64,000 nt of DNA, from assembly GCF_004792295.1 (NCBI RefSeq), contig NZ_SRRY01000001.1:1994501-2058500 (forward strand), written 5' to 3'. The notes beneath the pieces were generated by a model. The model did not search any database, was not told where the DNA came from, and saw only the letters and a program-made list of their open reading frames with translations. The stretch is from Pseudoalteromonas sp. MEBiC 03607 (GTDB taxonomy: Bacteria; Pseudomonadota; Gammaproteobacteria; Enterobacterales; Alteromonadaceae). Positions 63,700 to 64,000 of the stretch are shown here, in pieces. Each line of letters starts with the position of its first letter. The stretch's first letter is position 1. The position numbers and the translations under genes are program-made.

Positions 63700-64000
63700 A
63701 TGACTGCAGCACAAAAAGAAACATTAGGCTTTCAAACAGAAGTCAAACAACTATTAAACCTGATGATTCATTCTCTTTATTCTAATAAAGAGATATTCCT
63801 ACGTGAGCTGGTATCAAACGCGTCAGATGCGGCAGATAAATTACGTTTCCTTGCGCTTTCTAATGGCGATTTATACGAAAACGATGCAGATCTAAAAGTA
63901 CGTATCAGTGCCGATAAAGAAGCAAACACGGTAACCATTACTGATAACGGTATTGGTATGAGCCGTGAAGATGTGATCAATTCACTGGGTACCATTGCAA
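63700..64000 (+). CDS. htpG: Chaperone HtpG (Hsp90), 3' truncated by window edge
   Basis: The first 100 residues of bacterial Hsp90. [29 protein letters not shown], then [13 protein letters not shown] (Asn/Asp of the ATP site) and [15 protein letters not shown] (ATP-binding DxGxG) identify it; the frame is open to the end of the window. GGAG precedes ATG 63700. Heat-shock promoter just upstream. The gene continues past 64000. Confidence 0.97.
   Translation, partial: MTAAQKETLGFQTEVKQLLNLMIHSLYSNKEIFLRELVSNASDAADKLRFLALSNGDLYENDADLKVRISADKEANTVTITDNGIGMSREDVINSLGTIA

Overview
The window looks like a chromosomal segment of a marine gammaproteobacterium of the Alteromonadales, most like Pseudoalteromonas. 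This is inferred from the gene families (DUF3334, DUF3450/TtpC-type TonB cluster, two FadE paralogs, NagK/NagA/NagX/NagB chitin-sugar cluster), the moderate-to-low GC by eye, and the mix of housekeeping order (apt-dnaX-ybaB-recR-htpG) with many secreted hydrolases and lipoproteins. No database search was possible, so the genus is an inference. No tRNA, rRNA, prophage or CRISPR array was seen.

Layout. 0-5.7 kb: a cut-off esterase, a YchJ-like protein, a SulA-like cell division inhibitor with LexA-type half sites, an S9 peptidase lipoprotein, and a small ABC ATPase/permease pair. 5.7-13.7 kb: fadE with a FadR-type operator, a YafJ-like amidotransferase, a DUF3108 protein, purMN, and cmoBA for tRNA wobble-uridine modification. 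13.7-18 kb: DUF3334, two unrecognised small ORFs, a membrane protein, and an intact IS3-family element inserted at the edge of a heptanucleotide repeat array. 18-29.2 kb: YgjP-like and DUF72 proteins, aspS, a pentapeptide-repeat gene, a GNAT acetyltransferase, an alpha/beta hydrolase, an MBL-fold enzyme, a 2OG-Fe(II) oxygenase, an RhlE-like helicase, and a divergent satD-DUF3307 / NYN pair separated by three regularly spaced palindromes. 29.5-33.8 kb: GlcNAc catabolism (nagK-nagA-nagX, nagB) with two matching NagR-like operators. 33.9-46 kb: nudC, metC, an ABC exporter operon with a PH-domain protein, a porin-like protein, an M2 dipeptidase, a second fadE, and a GAF-GAF-GGDEF-EAL protein. 46.2-55.8 kb: pyrC, a cold-shock protein, an orphan LuxR-type response regulator, a six-gene TonB2-type energy transduction operon, a lipoprotein, and a DksA/TraR-like protein. 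55.8-59.4 kb: dusC, then a bufferin-type RiPP locus. 59.5-64 kb: apt, dnaX, ybaB, recR and the 5' part of htpG with a sigma-32 promoter.

The most distinctive system is the bufferin locus (56997-59413). It has a secreted precursor built of eight 17-residue units carrying 16 EGKCG motifs, a DUF692 multinuclear iron oxidase (BufB) and a DUF2063 partner (BufC), with a terminator hairpin between precursor and enzymes and a previously unlisted 40-codon membrane-protein gene just downstream. By analogy with characterised bufferins the product should be a cysteine-modified, copper-binding periplasmic peptide. The expanded repeat number is the unusual part. Other items worth attention are the 28-bp-phased triple operator at satD, the dnaX slippery site that would give a gamma-sized product, and the related heptamer arrays around the IS element.
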